Below, one piece after another: positions 26,213 through 35,758 of a stretch of DNA of 64,000 nt. Every line of letters starts with the position of its first letter. Within the stretch, counting starts at the first letter, position 1. The DNA comes from Oceanobacillus sp. FSL K6-2867 (GTDB lineage Bacteria > Bacillota > Bacilli > Bacillales > Amphibacillaceae). The notes beneath the pieces were generated by a model. It was not told where the DNA came from. It did no database searches and was given only the letters and a program-made list of their open reading frames with translations. The stretch covers positions 4,216,001 through 4,280,000 of the forward strand of contig NZ_CP150144.1 in the NCBI RefSeq assembly GCF_037963145.1, given 5' to 3'. The translations under genes were made by a program, and so were the position numbers.

Positions 26213-26931
26213 TGTCTGAAATAAAATTCTATTTAAGGAAATAATCGGATACTTCAAACCTGGAGAGGGATAAAATAATATTATGGCTGTGCATTAGATT
26301 TGAAATTTGAAGGCATGAATAAACCTGACCGTCCGGGCCGTTCCGGGCGGATGCTTTCCGTATATAGAATAATGTATAAAATTTAATGGAGTTAATTATT
26401 GTAGCGAAACGACTGCTTCCATCTTCAAAGCCAATGACCAGTGAGAATACCATTACAGTTTCCATCAATTATTAATAATAGATAGTAAGCCACTACTCAG
26501 CGGGGAAAGCACATACAGACTTCTACGGAATACATTGCCAGATTGAGACTTCGCAGAACGATCGTTCATGGAGCACAGAATCACCCGTGAAAGACGCAGT
26601 GTGTTTTCGAAACGGGATTAATGTCAACCTATAATTACACATTAAGTTGAAGTTTCTATTAATTCCGATATCCGATTTTCAACCCACCGCGCGGACAAAA
26701 TACCTTTTCATAGAAATACGTTTTTTTCTTTTTGATGTGCTAATACTTATTAAAAATTTTTTATGGACGGAAGGAAATTTACGGTCAATGTCGTATATGT
26801 ATATTAAACCAGCTGAAAGTCATGGTACGCATGGGTTTTAAGATTTTTCCAAAAAATGGTTGGTTTTTTGTCATTCAAAGGACATTTTTGGCTTTTTTAC
26901 AAATAAATATCAATAAAATCGTTACTTATTG
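26213..26931. other. Gene-poor gap between spoIVA and hbs
   Basis: About 880 bases lie between spoIVA and hbs and no convincing gene was found. Contents: a GC-rich hairpin (CCGTCCGG 26329-26336 with CCGGGCGG 26343-26350) in an AT-rich setting; a degenerate repeat at 26491-26620; then T-rich sequence and the hbs promoter. Frames of 60-80 codons on both strands lack SDs and domains. The first half looks like decayed repeats or a former mobile or coding segment. Confidence 0.6.
26491..26620. repeat. Degenerate copy of the structured intergenic repeat
   Basis: The order of blocks ACTTCTACGGAA, TGAGACTTCG, CATGGAGCACAGAATC and GCAGTGTGTTTTC parallels ACTCCTACGGGAA, TGAGACACCG, GTGGATTATCATC and GAAGTGCACTTCC in the element at 18904-19128. 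It resembles, from memory, the GGAAAGC...AGACTCCTGCGGGAA repeats scattered in Bacillaceae genomes. Confidence 0.45.
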
Positions 26932-26960
26932 TTGAATTTTATTGCAAACTCAGTTAATAT
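26932..26960 (+). promoter_or_regulatory. Probable sigma-A promoter of hbs
   Basis: TTGAAT (26932-26937), 17 bases, TAATAT (26955-26960). It leaves a leader of about 125 bases before hbs. Confidence 0.45.
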
Positions 26961-27092
26961 AAGCCTTGTCATCAAATGAACTGAATGACATTTGCGTATA
27001 AATAGGCAAACAAGTGGGCAGAATGGATTCATAAGAAATGGATTTATTTTGTTCCCATGTCGAACTATACATTTTGGGAGGAGGTGAATGTC

Positions 27093-27365
27093 ATGAACAA
27101 AACAGACTTAGTGAATGCAGTTGCTGAAAAAAGTGAGCTTTCTAAAAAAGATGCTACAAAAGCTGTAGACGCAGTTTTCGAATCTGTCATGGATTCACTT
27201 AAAAATGGTGAAAAAGTACAGTTAATCGGTTTTGGTAACTTTGAAGTACGCGAGCGTTCAGCACGTAAAGGACGTAATCCGCAAACTGGAGAAGAAATTG
27301 AAATTCCGGCAAGTAAAGTTCCTGCTTTCAAACCAGGAAAAGCCCTTAAGGACAGTGTAAAATAA
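27093..27365 (+). CDS. hbs: DNA-binding protein HU (HBsu)
   Basis: 90 residues from ATG 27093, preceded by GGGAGGAGGTGA, among the strongest SDs here, as expected for an abundant protein. Signature [21 protein letters not shown] (the DNA-binding arm) at about residues 46-66. It compacts the nucleoid and is essential in B. subtilis, where hbs also follows spoIVA. A terminator lies 17 bases downstream. Confidence 0.96.
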   Translation: MNKTDLVNAVAEKSELSKKDATKAVDAVFESVMDSLKNGEKVQLIGFGNFEVRERSARKGRNPQTGEEIEIPASKVPAFKPGKALKDSVK

Positions 27366-27381
27366 GCTACATAGGGCGTGG

Positions 27382-27415
27382 AAAAAGGGTGCGTAATCAT
27401 ACGTACCCTTTTTCT
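27382..27415 (+). terminator. Terminator of hbs
   Basis: AAAAAGGGTGCGTA pairs with TACGTACCCTTTTT (one mismatch), then T-rich sequence. Confidence 0.85.
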
Positions 27416-27427
27416 ATTATTTTGGCG

Positions 27428-27454
27428 GATATGAAAGTATAAAACTTTCATATC
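27428..27454. promoter_or_regulatory. 11-bp perfect palindrome upstream of mtrB
   Basis: GATATGAAAGT (27428-27438) and its exact complement (27444-27454) with a 5-base loop. No T run follows, so it is not a terminator; it could be an operator or RNA hairpin. It lies between the hbs terminator and a second hairpin at 27488. Confidence 0.4.
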
Positions 27455-27487
27455 TGCATAAGTGCAACTATAGATTTCGTCCAAAAG

Positions 27488-27509
27488 CTTGGCGAACGCC
27501 AAGTTTTCT
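27488..27509 (+). terminator. Short terminator-like hairpin before mtrB
   Basis: CTTGGC/GCCAAG with loop GAAC, then TTTTCT. Nearly the same stem is used at 16225-16249. Confidence 0.5.
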
Positions 27510-27583
27510 AAAAGCAGCGAAAATTAATTGACTTTCATAATATAATAGGACATAGTAAATATAAAAAGGAGCAGTAGATAACG

Positions 27584-27808
27584 ATGAATAATACTTCGGT
27601 AAAATCGGATTTTTTTGTTATCAAGGCTTTAGAAGATGGAGTAAATGTAATCGGCTTGACCCGTGGCAATGACACGAAATTTCACCACACCGAAAAATTG
27701 GATGAAGGTGAAGTTATGATTGCACAATTTACCGAGCACACTTCAGCCGTAAAGGTTAGAGGTAAGGCAATTATTCAAACGAGTCACGGTGAACTTGACA
27801 ATCGATAA
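27584..27808 (+). CDS. mtrB: Trp RNA-binding attenuation protein (TRAP)
   Basis: 74 residues, very similar to B. subtilis [50 protein letters not shown]. The KVRGKA segment carries the Lys and Arg that contact GAG/UAG triplets. The undecamer, with tryptophan bound, represses trp genes by attenuation and blocking translation. In B. subtilis it is preceded by folE (mtrA); here it is not. The trp biosynthesis cluster it controls is not in this window. Confidence 0.95.
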   Translation: MNNTSVKSDFFVIKALEDGVNVIGLTRGNDTKFHHTEKLDEGEVMIAQFTEHTSAVKVRGKAIIQTSHGELDNR

Positions 27809-27926
27809 GGTTTAAATGATTTTGATCACTTTTTAACCTCCATCTGTATTCTTTCGTTTTTATAACCGACAATATATGCTATAATAACGAAAGCACTCGA
27901 AGGATGAAAGGGCTAAGGTGATATCT

Positions 27927-28724
27927 TTGTACACTTCAACGACAGAAATTCAACAAATAAGAAATCTTCTAGAAGATAAAATCCATAATGAATATCTAAA
28001 AAGACATATACAAAAGCCCATAATTCATGAAGGAAAACTGCAAATTTTAGCTGAATTAGTATTTAACTGTGATTCTTTAACAGACATTCAAACAGAGAGG
28101 TATATCATAACAACGATGATGGTGCAGATTGCACTTGATACACATGATTTAGTGCCTGTCGGCAATAAGGAAAATGAAAGTAAAGAAGAGAAGCTTAGCA
28201 AACAGCTTAATGTTTTAGCAGGAGATTATTACAGTGGATTATACTATTATCTTTTGTCTGAGATAGAAGATGTTGAACTGATACATACACTTGCAATTGC
28301 GATTAAGAACATTAATGAATGCAAAATGAAACTCTATTACAAAGAAATCGAATCGTTTGAAGTGTTTATGGATGTAATAAAACAAATTGATTCCATTCTA
28401 CTTGTACGAGTTGCGCAATATCTTTATGGAAACGAATTGAATCAAGTTATAACTGAATGGTTGCTAACAGAGAGATTACTTTTCGAAAAAATTGGTGCTG
28501 CTAATGATAGAATATCTACACTCGTACAATGGAAAGAAATGAACATTGAAAAGACTTATACTGCGCGTTTAGTTTCAATCGATTCGTTAATCGAACAACA
28601 AATAGATAAAGTTGGTAAAGCTCTCACCCAGCTACCTGATAAATTCGCAGCGTTTCAGAAGCTATTTAGAAAAAAACTAGAAAACATGAGCTTATATCAA
28701 TCCTCGATTGTGGAAGAAGGTTGA
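27927..28724 (+). CDS. hepS: Heptaprenyl diphosphate synthase component I
   Basis: About 265 residues from TTG 27927; the GTG at 27918 is part of the SD AAGGTGAT and cannot start translation. Helical protein matching HepS/GerCA (about 251 residues): LQILAELVFNCD, LAGDYYSGLYYYLLSEIEDVELIHTLA. HepS is the non-catalytic partner of HepT that sets the C35 chain length for menaquinone-7. First gene of hepS-menG-hepT, 3 bases before menG. Confidence 0.88.
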   Translation: MYTSTTEIQQIRNLLEDKIHNEYLKRHIQKPIIHEGKLQILAELVFNCDSLTDIQTERYIITTMMVQIALDTHDLVPVGNKENESKEEKLSKQLNVLAGDYYSGLYYYLLSEIEDVELIHTLAIAIKNINECKMKLYYKEIESFEVFMDVIKQIDSILLVRVAQYLYGNELNQVITEWLLTERLLFEKIGAANDRISTLVQWKEMNIEKTYTARLVSIDSLIEQQIDKVGKALTQLPDKFAAFQKLFRKKLENMSLYQSSIVEEG

Positions 28725-28727
28725 CTT

Positions 28728-29435
28728 ATGCAAGAACAAAGTAAAGAAGAGCGTGTCCATCACGTCTTTGAAAAAATATATACGAAATATGACTCAATGA
28801 ATTCGATTATTTCTTTTCAACGACATGTTGCATGGCGTAAGGATGTAATGAAACGGATGAAGGTTGAGAAGGGGTCTAAGGCATTGGATGTATGCTGCGG
28901 TACGGGAGATTGGTCTATTTCACTCGCAGAAGCTGTCGGAGAAGACGGTAATGTAATTGGCCTTGACTTTAGTAAGAATATGCTTTCCATTGCTGAAAAG
29001 AAAAAAGAAGATTTAAATCTCGATCAATTGGAGCTTATCCATGGCAATGCAATGGAATTGCCATTTGAAGATAATACATTTAACTATGTTACAATTGGAT
29101 TCGGGTTAAGAAATGTGCCAGATTATATGACAGTTTTAAAAGAGATGTACAGGGTTGTAAAGCCTGATGGAAAAGTTGTATGTCTAGAGACATCACAACC
29201 TACGCTCATTGGTTTCAGACAGGGCTATTACTTGTACTTTCGTTTTATCATGCCTATATTCGGCAAGCTATTTGCGAAGAGCTATAAAGAATACTCCTGG
29301 CTTCAGGAATCTGCGAAGGATTTCCCTGGAAAAACGGTATTAAAACAGATGTTTCTGGATGCTGGTTTCTCTCGTGTTGAGATGAAAAGCTATACAGGCG
29401 GGGTTGCGGCAATGCATATGGGCTTCAAGGAATAG
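28728..29435 (+). CDS. menG: Demethylmenaquinone methyltransferase
   Basis: A 235-residue class I SAM methyltransferase of the UbiE/MenG family doing the last step of menaquinone synthesis. SAM motif [17 protein letters not shown] (about residue 50), then [24 protein letters not shown] and a C-terminal [12 protein letters not shown]. Conserved between hepS and hepT, so quinone tail synthesis and ring methylation are co-expressed. Confidence 0.95.
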   Translation: MQEQSKEERVHHVFEKIYTKYDSMNSIISFQRHVAWRKDVMKRMKVEKGSKALDVCCGTGDWSISLAEAVGEDGNVIGLDFSKNMLSIAEKKKEDLNLDQLELIHGNAMELPFEDNTFNYVTIGFGLRNVPDYMTVLKEMYRVVKPDGKVVCLETSQPTLIGFRQGYYLYFRFIMPIFGKLFAKSYKEYSWLQESAKDFPGKTVLKQMFLDAGFSRVEMKSYTGGVAAMHMGFKE

Positions 29436-29513
29436 TGGTACTGAGCAGTAAAACATTAAATTCAACCCGCAAATATACTTTTATTTTCAAGGTTATAAAT
29501 AAGGTGACATAAT

Positions 29514-30485
29514 ATGAGACTTCCAAAAATGTATAGTTTTTTAAAAAAAGATTTAGATCGAATCGAATCCGCATTGCATAAAAGCATACAGGCAGAACAT
29601 CCTGTTTTACGTAATGCTTCCGTTGCACTTTTGGATGCTGGAGGTAAACGAATTCGGCCAGTATTTGTATTGCTTGCAGGACAAATTGGAAATTATGATG
29701 CAGAGCGCATTCAAAAGGTTGCAGTCTCCCTTGAGTTAATTCATATGGCAACACTTGTCCATGATGATGTAATAGATGAAGCAGAGCTTCGAAGGGGGAA
29801 ACCGACAATTAAATCTGTGTATGGCAATCGAGTAGCAATGTACACAGGTGATTACATATTGGCAAGGGCATTAGAACTTGTAACATCTATTAAAGATGCA
29901 CAAATTCACCAATTGCTTTCGAAGACACTTGTTGAGGTTAGTGTTGGAGAGATAGAGCAAATAAAAGATAAATTTAAATGGGATCAAACACTTCGAGATT
30001 ACTTAAGAAGGATTAAACGTAAAACTGCATTGCTGATTGCGACAAGCTGTAAGCTTGGTGCGATTGCAAGTGGCTTATCTGAACGCGATGCTGGAAAATT
30101 GTATAGATATGGATACTATATCGGAATGTCTTATCAAATTATCGATGATATACTTGATTTTACATCATCTGCAAAAGAGCTCGGAAAGCCTGCTGGAAAT
30201 GATCTGCTGCAAGGGAATATAACGTTGCCTGTTTTATATGCAATGAAGAATCAAAGCTTTAATAAACTGCTGAAGGAAATTTTCAAAAACCCAAACACAG
30301 TTAATGACATAGATATGCAACTTATTATTTCGGAATTGAAAAAGACCCAAGCAATTAAGCTGGCATACGAAACGAGTGATCTTTATCTCCACAAAGCTTT
30401 AAAATCTTTGGATTCGCTACCAGCTTCAAGAGCAAAACAAACCTTACAGGACATTGCGAAATACATTGGTAAACGACGATCATAA
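29514..30485 (+). CDS. hepT: Heptaprenyl diphosphate synthase component II
   Basis: A 323-residue trans-prenyltransferase. First Asp-rich motif LVHDDVIDEAELRRGKPT (about residue 83), second QIIDDILDFTSSAKELGKP (about 210). Catalytic subunit with HepS, making the C35 side chain of menaquinone. 78 bases after menG, SD AAGGTGA. Confidence 0.94.
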   Translation: MRLPKMYSFLKKDLDRIESALHKSIQAEHPVLRNASVALLDAGGKRIRPVFVLLAGQIGNYDAERIQKVAVSLELIHMATLVHDDVIDEAELRRGKPTIKSVYGNRVAMYTGDYILARALELVTSIKDAQIHQLLSKTLVEVSVGEIEQIKDKFKWDQTLRDYLRRIKRKTALLIATSCKLGAIASGLSERDAGKLYRYGYYIGMSYQIIDDILDFTSSAKELGKPAGNDLLQGNITLPVLYAMKNQSFNKLLKEIFKNPNTVNDIDMQLIISELKKTQAIKLAYETSDLYLHKALKSLDSLPASRAKQTLQDIAKYIGKRRS

Positions 30486-30490
30486 TTATA

Positions 30491-30519
30491 TTGTTATTTT
30501 TACTAAAATTTGTTAGAAT
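30491..30519 (+). promoter_or_regulatory. Sigma-A promoter of ndk
   Basis: TTGTTA (30491-30496), 17 bases, TAGAAT (30514-30519); the same two hexamers and spacing as the der promoter. Confidence 0.5.
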
Positions 30520-30559
30520 TTTAGAGGTTACTTTTTTTATACATAAATGAGGTGAAATA

Positions 30560-31006
30560 ATGGAAAAAACATTTTTAATGGTAAAACCAGATGGGGTACA
30601 ACGTAATTTAATTGGAGAAATTGTAAAACGATTTGAAACGAAAGGCTTTAAACTTGCTGGTGCAAAGCTAATGGTAGTATCAAATGAGCTTGCAGAAAAG
30701 CATTATGGTGAGCATAAAGAGAGACCATTCTTTGGTGAGCTTGTTGAGTTTATCACTTCGGGACCAGTTTTTGCAATGGTTTGGGAAGGCGAAAACGTTA
30801 TTGCGAATGCACGTCAAATGATGGGTAAAACAAACCCGCAAGAGGCTGCTCCAAGTACAATTCGCGGAGATTTTGGTGTTACAGTCGGAAAGAATATTAT
30901 CCATGGTTCTGACTCACCAGAAAGTGCTGAAAGAGAAATTTCACTATTCTTTGATGAAAATGAAATTGTCTCTTATGATAAACAAGATAGTGCATGGATC
31001 TACTAA
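30560..31006 (+). CDS. ndk: Nucleoside diphosphate kinase
   Basis: 148 residues. N-terminal [21 protein letters not shown] and active-site [20 protein letters not shown] with the phosphorylated His (about residue 115). Balances NTP pools using ATP. SD GAGGTGA, strong terminator after. Confidence 0.96.
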   Translation: MEKTFLMVKPDGVQRNLIGEIVKRFETKGFKLAGAKLMVVSNELAEKHYGEHKERPFFGELVEFITSGPVFAMVWEGENVIANARQMMGKTNPQEAAPSTIRGDFGVTVGKNIIHGSDSPESAEREISLFFDENEIVSYDKQDSAWIY

Positions 31007-31014
31007 TTAAGAAT

Positions 31015-31044
31015 AAACCTCCGTTTTTAAACGGAGGTTTTTTT
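31015..31044 (+). terminator. Terminator of ndk
   Basis: AAACCTCCGT/ACGGAGGTTT perfect stem with T run. Confidence 0.88.
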
Positions 31045-31070
31045 ACAATTATAGGTGAAAGAGGCTAAGA

Positions 31071-31877
31071 ATGATGAAAGATGATTATATTGAGTTCATT
31101 CAGAAGGTAAAAACAAGGTTAGGAATTGACTTGCAGTTATATAAAGAAACACAGATGAAAAGAAGGATTACAACACTGCGAGATAAAAGAGGTTTTTCTA
31201 GCTATGTCTCCTATTTTGAAGCATTTAACAAGGATAAGGATATGTTAAATGAATTTACGGATCGATTAACGATTAACGTGTCTGAATTTTACCGCAATGC
31301 AAAAAGATGGGAGGTTTTAAAAGATACAATCCTGCCATTGTTACTGAAGGACAGGAATCGCTTATCCATTTGGAGTGCTGCTTGTTCAACAGGTGAAGAA
31401 CCTTACAGCTTAGCTATTTTGATGAAGGAACACTTTCCGACTGTCCCTGTTCAAATATTGGCGACAGACATTGATAACAATGTATTGGCAAAAGCAAAAC
31501 AAGGAATTTATATGGAACAAGCATTGAAGGAACTTCCAGCAAACTATAAAAAGAAGTATTTTGAAATGACGGGCAGTCTTTATAAAATTAATGATTCTCT
31601 TAAACAAATGCTTACTTTCAAAAGACATAATCTATTAGCTGATCGTTATCCTGCAAATATTGATCTTATCGTATGTAGAAATGTTTTAATTTATTTTACA
31701 GATTCAGCAAAGGAAAATATTTATAAAAATTTCAGTAATGCCTTAAAAACGAATGGTGTATTATTCGTTGGGAGTACTGAGCAAATTTTTAATCCTGCTA
31801 AATATGATTTTAATCTTGCAGAAACGTTTTTTTATCAAAAGATTAATGAATCACCAGTAAAAACGCCACTATATTAG
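31071..31877 (+). CDS. cheR: Chemotaxis protein methyltransferase CheR
   Basis: A 268-residue SAM-dependent methyltransferase adding methyl groups to glutamates of chemoreceptors. N-terminal helical domain, then WSAACSTGEEPYSLAIL (SAM site, about residue 103), VCRNVLIYFTD (about 200) and FVGSTEQIF. No other chemotaxis gene is nearby; B. subtilis also has cheR isolated between ndk and aroF. ATG 31071 or 31074 are both possible. Confidence 0.94.
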   Translation: MMKDDYIEFIQKVKTRLGIDLQLYKETQMKRRITTLRDKRGFSSYVSYFEAFNKDKDMLNEFTDRLTINVSEFYRNAKRWEVLKDTILPLLLKDRNRLSIWSAACSTGEEPYSLAILMKEHFPTVPVQILATDIDNNVLAKAKQGIYMEQALKELPANYKKKYFEMTGSLYKINDSLKQMLTFKRHNLLADRYPANIDLIVCRNVLIYFTDSAKENIYKNFSNALKTNGVLFVGSTEQIFNPAKYDFNLAETFFYQKINESPVKTPLY

Positions 31878-31947
31878 TTGGTAATCAGACATTATCGACT
31901 CTAAAATTATTTTTTTCGAAAAAATGCAACATAAATAAATAGAGTTA

Positions 31948-31956
31948 TGGTATAGT
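31948..31956 (+). promoter_or_regulatory. Extended -10 promoter of the aro operon
   Basis: TGGTATAGT (31948-31956) is an extended -10 element; no good -35 is seen. About 80 bases before aroF. No clear series of GAG/UAG triplets for TRAP binding was found downstream. Confidence 0.4.
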
Positions 31957-32036
31957 AGTTAGAAAAACTTTGGATTTATCCGTTATCCATTTTAATTCAA
32001 AAATAAATGGTAAATCATAGTAAAGGAGAATGTTCA

Positions 32037-33206
32037 TTGCGCTACTTAACATCTGGAGAATCACACGGGAAGCAGCTTACAACAATAATTGAAGGGCTTC
32101 CTGCTCAAATGCCATTATTAAAAGAGGACATTAATGAGTCATTGTTACGCCGTCAAGGAGGACATGGAAGAGGAAAACGAATGCAAATTGAGAAAGACCT
32201 TGTTGAAATAACTGGTGGTATCCGACATGGGTATACGTTAGGGTCTCCAATTTCACTCGTTATACATAATGATGATTTTAAGCATTGGACAGATATTATG
32301 GGAGAAGACCCTATTGAGGAGGATACCAAGCTTAGACGTGTTGTAACAAAACCAAGACCTGGACATGCTGACTTAAACGGTGCTCTAAAATATGGACATC
32401 GTGATATGCGAAATGTCTTGGAAAGATCTTCAGCAAGAGAAACTGCTGCACGTGTGGCTGCGGGAGCTGTTGCAAAAACATTGTTAAAACAGCTTGGAAT
32501 TGAAGTGTGCGGTTATGTGAAAGAAATTGCAGGTATTCGTGCTGAAGAAAATGACACTTTAACAATTGAAGAGCGTATCAAAATATCGCAGGAGTCACCT
32601 GTGATGGTATTAGATAAAAATGTTGAACAGCAAATGATGGATGAAATTGATAAAGCAAAAAAAGAAGGGGATTCCATTGGCGGAGTCTGCGAAGTTTATG
32701 TAGAAGGAATGCCTGCAGGTATCGGTTCTTATGTTCATTATGATCGCAAGCTTGATAGTAAAATCGCTGGAAGTGTAATCAGTATCAATGCATTTAAGGG
32801 TGTCGAATTTGGTATTGGTTTTAAAGCAGCTGAAATGTTCGGCAGTGATGTTCATGATGAGATCGCTTGGGATGAGGACAAAGGCTATTACCGTACGTCG
32901 AATCGACTTGGGGGCTTTGAAGGAGGCATGACAACAGGAATGCCGATTGTCGTAAAAGGAGTTATGAAGCCGATCCCTACATTGATGAAGCGACCATTGC
33001 AGAGCGTAGACATTGAAACAAAGGAGCCATTTAAAGCCACAGTTGAACGTTCGGATGCATGCGCAGTTCCTGCTGCCTCTGTTGTAATGGAGCACGTTGT
33101 AGCGTTTGAAATAGCTAAAGCAATTACAGAGCAATTCCCAAGCGATAAATTCTCTGCATTGAAAAAAGCGATTGATGATTACCGTGAAGAAATAAGGTGC
33201 TTTTAA
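32037..33206 (+). CDS. aroF: Chorismate synthase
   Basis: 389 residues from TTG 32037, preceded by AAAGGAGA; the family begins (M)[13 protein letters not shown] here. Conserved blocks [43 protein letters not shown]. Converts EPSP to chorismate with reduced FMN. First gene of aroF-aroB-aroH-hisC-tyrA-aroE; the stop overlaps the aroB start (TAATG). Confidence 0.95.
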   Translation: MRYLTSGESHGKQLTTIIEGLPAQMPLLKEDINESLLRRQGGHGRGKRMQIEKDLVEITGGIRHGYTLGSPISLVIHNDDFKHWTDIMGEDPIEEDTKLRRVVTKPRPGHADLNGALKYGHRDMRNVLERSSARETAARVAAGAVAKTLLKQLGIEVCGYVKEIAGIRAEENDTLTIEERIKISQESPVMVLDKNVEQQMMDEIDKAKKEGDSIGGVCEVYVEGMPAGIGSYVHYDRKLDSKIAGSVISINAFKGVEFGIGFKAAEMFGSDVHDEIAWDEDKGYYRTSNRLGGFEGGMTTGMPIVVKGVMKPIPTLMKRPLQSVDIETKEPFKATVERSDACAVPAASVVMEHVVAFEIAKAITEQFPSDKFSALKKAIDDYREEIRCF

Positions 33207-34282
33207 TGGAGGAAATTTTAGTCCAATCAAGCACAAATACCTATAAGATTTCTATTGGTGAATCATTACGATTACAAATAAAGCAATTTCTGAATAAAGA
33301 ATATTCTTCAATTATGCTTGTTACAGATGATCATGTTGCAGCACTTTATTTAAATGAAATTCTGGAAAACCTGCCTAACGACCAGGTTTTCCAGTCTATC
33401 GTCCCAGCTGGAGAAAAGTCAAAAAACCTGCAAGCCTTTTATCAATTACAAACAGAAGCGATAGAATTTGGTCTGGATCGTGAATCACTAATCATTGCAC
33501 TTGGCGGGGGTGTTGTTGGAGATCTTGCCGGTTTCGTTGCCGCTACCTACATGCGTGGAATTGATTATATTCAAATGCCGACAACGATTCTTGCGCATGA
33601 CAGTAGTGTAGGTGGGAAAGTAGCAATTAATCATGAGCTTGGAAAAAATTTGATTGGCAGCTTTTATCCACCGGAAGCAGTTATTTACGATGTAGAGACA
33701 CTGCATTCATTAAGTGATCGTGAAATACGGTCAGGTTATGCTGAACTCATTAAGGAAGCGCTGATTTCTAATGAGAATTTTTTCAATACATTGTTAATGG
33801 TGGATATTTATAATGTACCGAACGGTGGGCTCCAAGCGCATCTGCAGCAAGGCATAAAAATAAAAGCTACTATTGTTGAAGCAGATGAACGGGAGTCGGG
33901 GGTACGCAAATATTTAAACCTTGGTCATACATTAGGTCATGCATTGGAAGCCGAACTTGGGTATGGGAAACTGACTCACGGGGAAGCTGTTGCTATTGGA
34001 CTGTTGTTTGCTATTCATGTGAGTGAAGAATTATATTCAATAAAATTACCATTTAATGAGCTTGTTCAATGGTTTACAAAGAATAAATATCCGATTAATG
34101 TAACGGATTTAGACAAATTAGCATTAATAAACAAAATGAAGTCTGATAAAAAAGCATTAAAAAGCAGAATTCAAATGGTACTTTTAGAAGCAGTAGCTAA
34201 ACCTGTTACAAAAGAATTAGAGGATACTGCGATTGAGAATTATTTAATATCGTTTGAGAGAAGGTTGATGGAAAATGACTAG
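33206..34282 (+). CDS. aroB: 3-Dehydroquinate synthase
   Basis: 358 residues from ATG 33206, overlapping the aroF stop by one base. NAD-binding LGGGVVGDLAGFVAATYMRG (about residue 97) and metal-site blocks ELIKEALI and LNLGHTLGHALE, THGEAVAIG. Second step of the shikimate pathway. The end overlaps aroH by 8 bases. Confidence 0.95.
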   Translation: MEEILVQSSTNTYKISIGESLRLQIKQFLNKEYSSIMLVTDDHVAALYLNEILENLPNDQVFQSIVPAGEKSKNLQAFYQLQTEAIEFGLDRESLIIALGGGVVGDLAGFVAATYMRGIDYIQMPTTILAHDSSVGGKVAINHELGKNLIGSFYPPEAVIYDVETLHSLSDREIRSGYAELIKEALISNENFFNTLLMVDIYNVPNGGLQAHLQQGIKIKATIVEADERESGVRKYLNLGHTLGHALEAELGYGKLTHGEAVAIGLLFAIHVSEELYSIKLPFNELVQWFTKNKYPINVTDLDKLALINKMKSDKKALKSRIQMVLLEAVAKPVTKELEDTAIENYLISFERRLMEND

Positions 34283-34649
34283 GGGATTAAGAGGGGCAAC
34301 AACTGTTTTACAAAATGAAGAAAATCAAATGGTCGAAAACACAAGAATATTAATTGAGGAAATGGTAGAGAAAAACAATGTTCACCCTACTGATATTTCT
34401 CACGTTTTCATCTCTGTAACAAAGGATTTAAATGCAGGATTTCCTGCAAAATCTTTAAGGAAGATTCCAGGTTGGACATTTGTTCCAGTTATGTGCATGC
34501 AAGAAATAGATGTACCCAATAGTCTTCCAAAATGCATTCGAGTAATGATGGTTGTAAATACGTCAGAAGACCAAAATAAAATCCAGCATGTTTTCCATCA
34601 TGAAGCTGTAAGATTACGTCCTGACCTTGTAAAGGAGGAAAATAAATAA
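34275..34649 (+). CDS. aroH: Chorismate mutase, AroH class
   Basis: A 124-residue monofunctional trimeric AroH-type mutase. MTRGLRGATTVLQNEENQM with the active-site Arg, and VPNSLPKCIRVMMVVNT with the C-terminal active-site Arg near residue 88. Converts chorismate to prephenate. In B. subtilis trpEDCFBA follow here; in this window hisC follows with a one-base overlap. Confidence 0.94.
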   Translation: MTRGLRGATTVLQNEENQMVENTRILIEEMVEKNNVHPTDISHVFISVTKDLNAGFPAKSLRKIPGWTFVPVMCMQEIDVPNSLPKCIRVMMVVNTSEDQNKIQHVFHHEAVRLRPDLVKEENK

Positions 34650-35749
34650 TGGAAGCAAAGCAAATCTTAAGTCAGTTGACTCCATATAAGCAGGGAAAGC
34701 AAACGAAAGAAATCCAGGAAGAATTCGGATTGGATCGAATTGTAAAACTTGCGTCTAATGAAAACCCGTATGGTTATTCTGCTCAAGTGAAACAGGTCCT
34801 TTTACAAGGTTTACCCGAATTCAATGTATATCCAGATGGCTATACAGCTGATTTGCGGTCCGCATTAGCAAGCAAGCTTGAAGTGGAAGAATCACAATTA
34901 GTATTTGGAAGCGGGACAGAAGAAATCATTCAAATGCTGTGCAGAACATACCTTGTTCCAGGATCGAATGTTGTTGCTGCAACACCGACCTTTGGTCAAT
35001 ATAAACACTATTCCCTTATTGAAGGGGCAGAGGTTAATGAAGTTCCAGTAGATGCTGACGGTTATCATGACTTAAACAAAATGCTTGATGCAATTGATGA
35101 AAATACGAGGATTGTTTGGCTTTGTTCACCAAACAATCCTATGGGAACCGTAATTCCAAAAGAATCATTTAAAGCTTTCTTAAATAATTGCCCGAAACAT
35201 GTTCTGATAGCTTTCGATGAGGCTTATTTTGAATATGTTGAACCAGAAGCTAATATAGATGTGCTTTCCTACTTAAACAGCCATAATAATTTAATTGTAA
35301 TGCGCACATTTTCTAAAGCCTATGGCTTAGCTGGGCTGCGAATCGGCTATGGAATAGCCGACGAAGCAATTATTGAGAAACTGAATGTCGTAAGAGGTCC
35401 TTTTAATACAACCTCTATTGCTCAGCAAGCTGCACTCATTGCTTTATCTGATCAAACGTTTATAGCAGATAGTTATAATAAAAATAAAGCTGTGAAGGAA
35501 TCTTTTAAAAAATTTCTCGATCAAATCGGCTGGAAGTACTTTCACACAGAAACAAACTTTATCCTAGCAGAAACACCAATAAGCGGTACAGAAGTATTTC
35601 AGTATTTATTAGAGCGTGGTTTTATTGTAAGGCCCGGAGAATTACTTGGAATTCCGAATACGATTAGAATATCATTAGGAACGGATGAAGATATGAACGA
35701 GCTGAAGCGCGTTTTGTTAGCGTTCCATAACGAAGCAATAGTAAAGTAA
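34649..35749 (+). CDS. hisC: Histidinol-phosphate / aromatic aminotransferase
   Basis: 366 residues, PLP fold type I. LASNENPYGYSAQV, LCSPNNPMGTVIPKE, FDEAYFEYVE and the PLP lysine in MRTFSKAYGLAGLRIGYG (about residue 220). In Bacillus the enzyme serves histidine as well as tyrosine and phenylalanine synthesis, explaining its place in the aro operon. Starts within the aroH stop (TAATGG). Confidence 0.93.
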   Translation: MEAKQILSQLTPYKQGKQTKEIQEEFGLDRIVKLASNENPYGYSAQVKQVLLQGLPEFNVYPDGYTADLRSALASKLEVEESQLVFGSGTEEIIQMLCRTYLVPGSNVVAATPTFGQYKHYSLIEGAEVNEVPVDADGYHDLNKMLDAIDENTRIVWLCSPNNPMGTVIPKESFKAFLNNCPKHVLIAFDEAYFEYVEPEANIDVLSYLNSHNNLIVMRTFSKAYGLAGLRIGYGIADEAIIEKLNVVRGPFNTTSIAQQAALIALSDQTFIADSYNKNKAVKESFKKFLDQIGWKYFHTETNFILAETPISGTEVFQYLLERGFIVRPGELLGIPNTIRISLGTDEDMNELKRVLLAFHNEAIVK

Positions 35750-35758
35750 GGTGATAAG

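Noticed and set aside
26647..26841. A 64-codon + strand frame in the spoIVA-hbs gap
   Set aside because: No SD, no domain, composition of AT-rich spacer.
27065..27502. A 145-codon - strand frame covering hbs and its terminator
   Set aside because: Opposite strand of the HU gene; crosses a strong terminator and has no domain.
31957..32036. TRAP binding site in the aroF leader
   Set aside because: Only a few irregular TAG triplets are seen; no run of GAG/UAG at 2-3 base spacing.
32610..33236. A 208-codon - strand open frame opposite aroF
   Set aside because: It is the mirror of a highly conserved chorismate synthase, has Cys/His/Phe-rich composition, no domain and no ribosome binding site.
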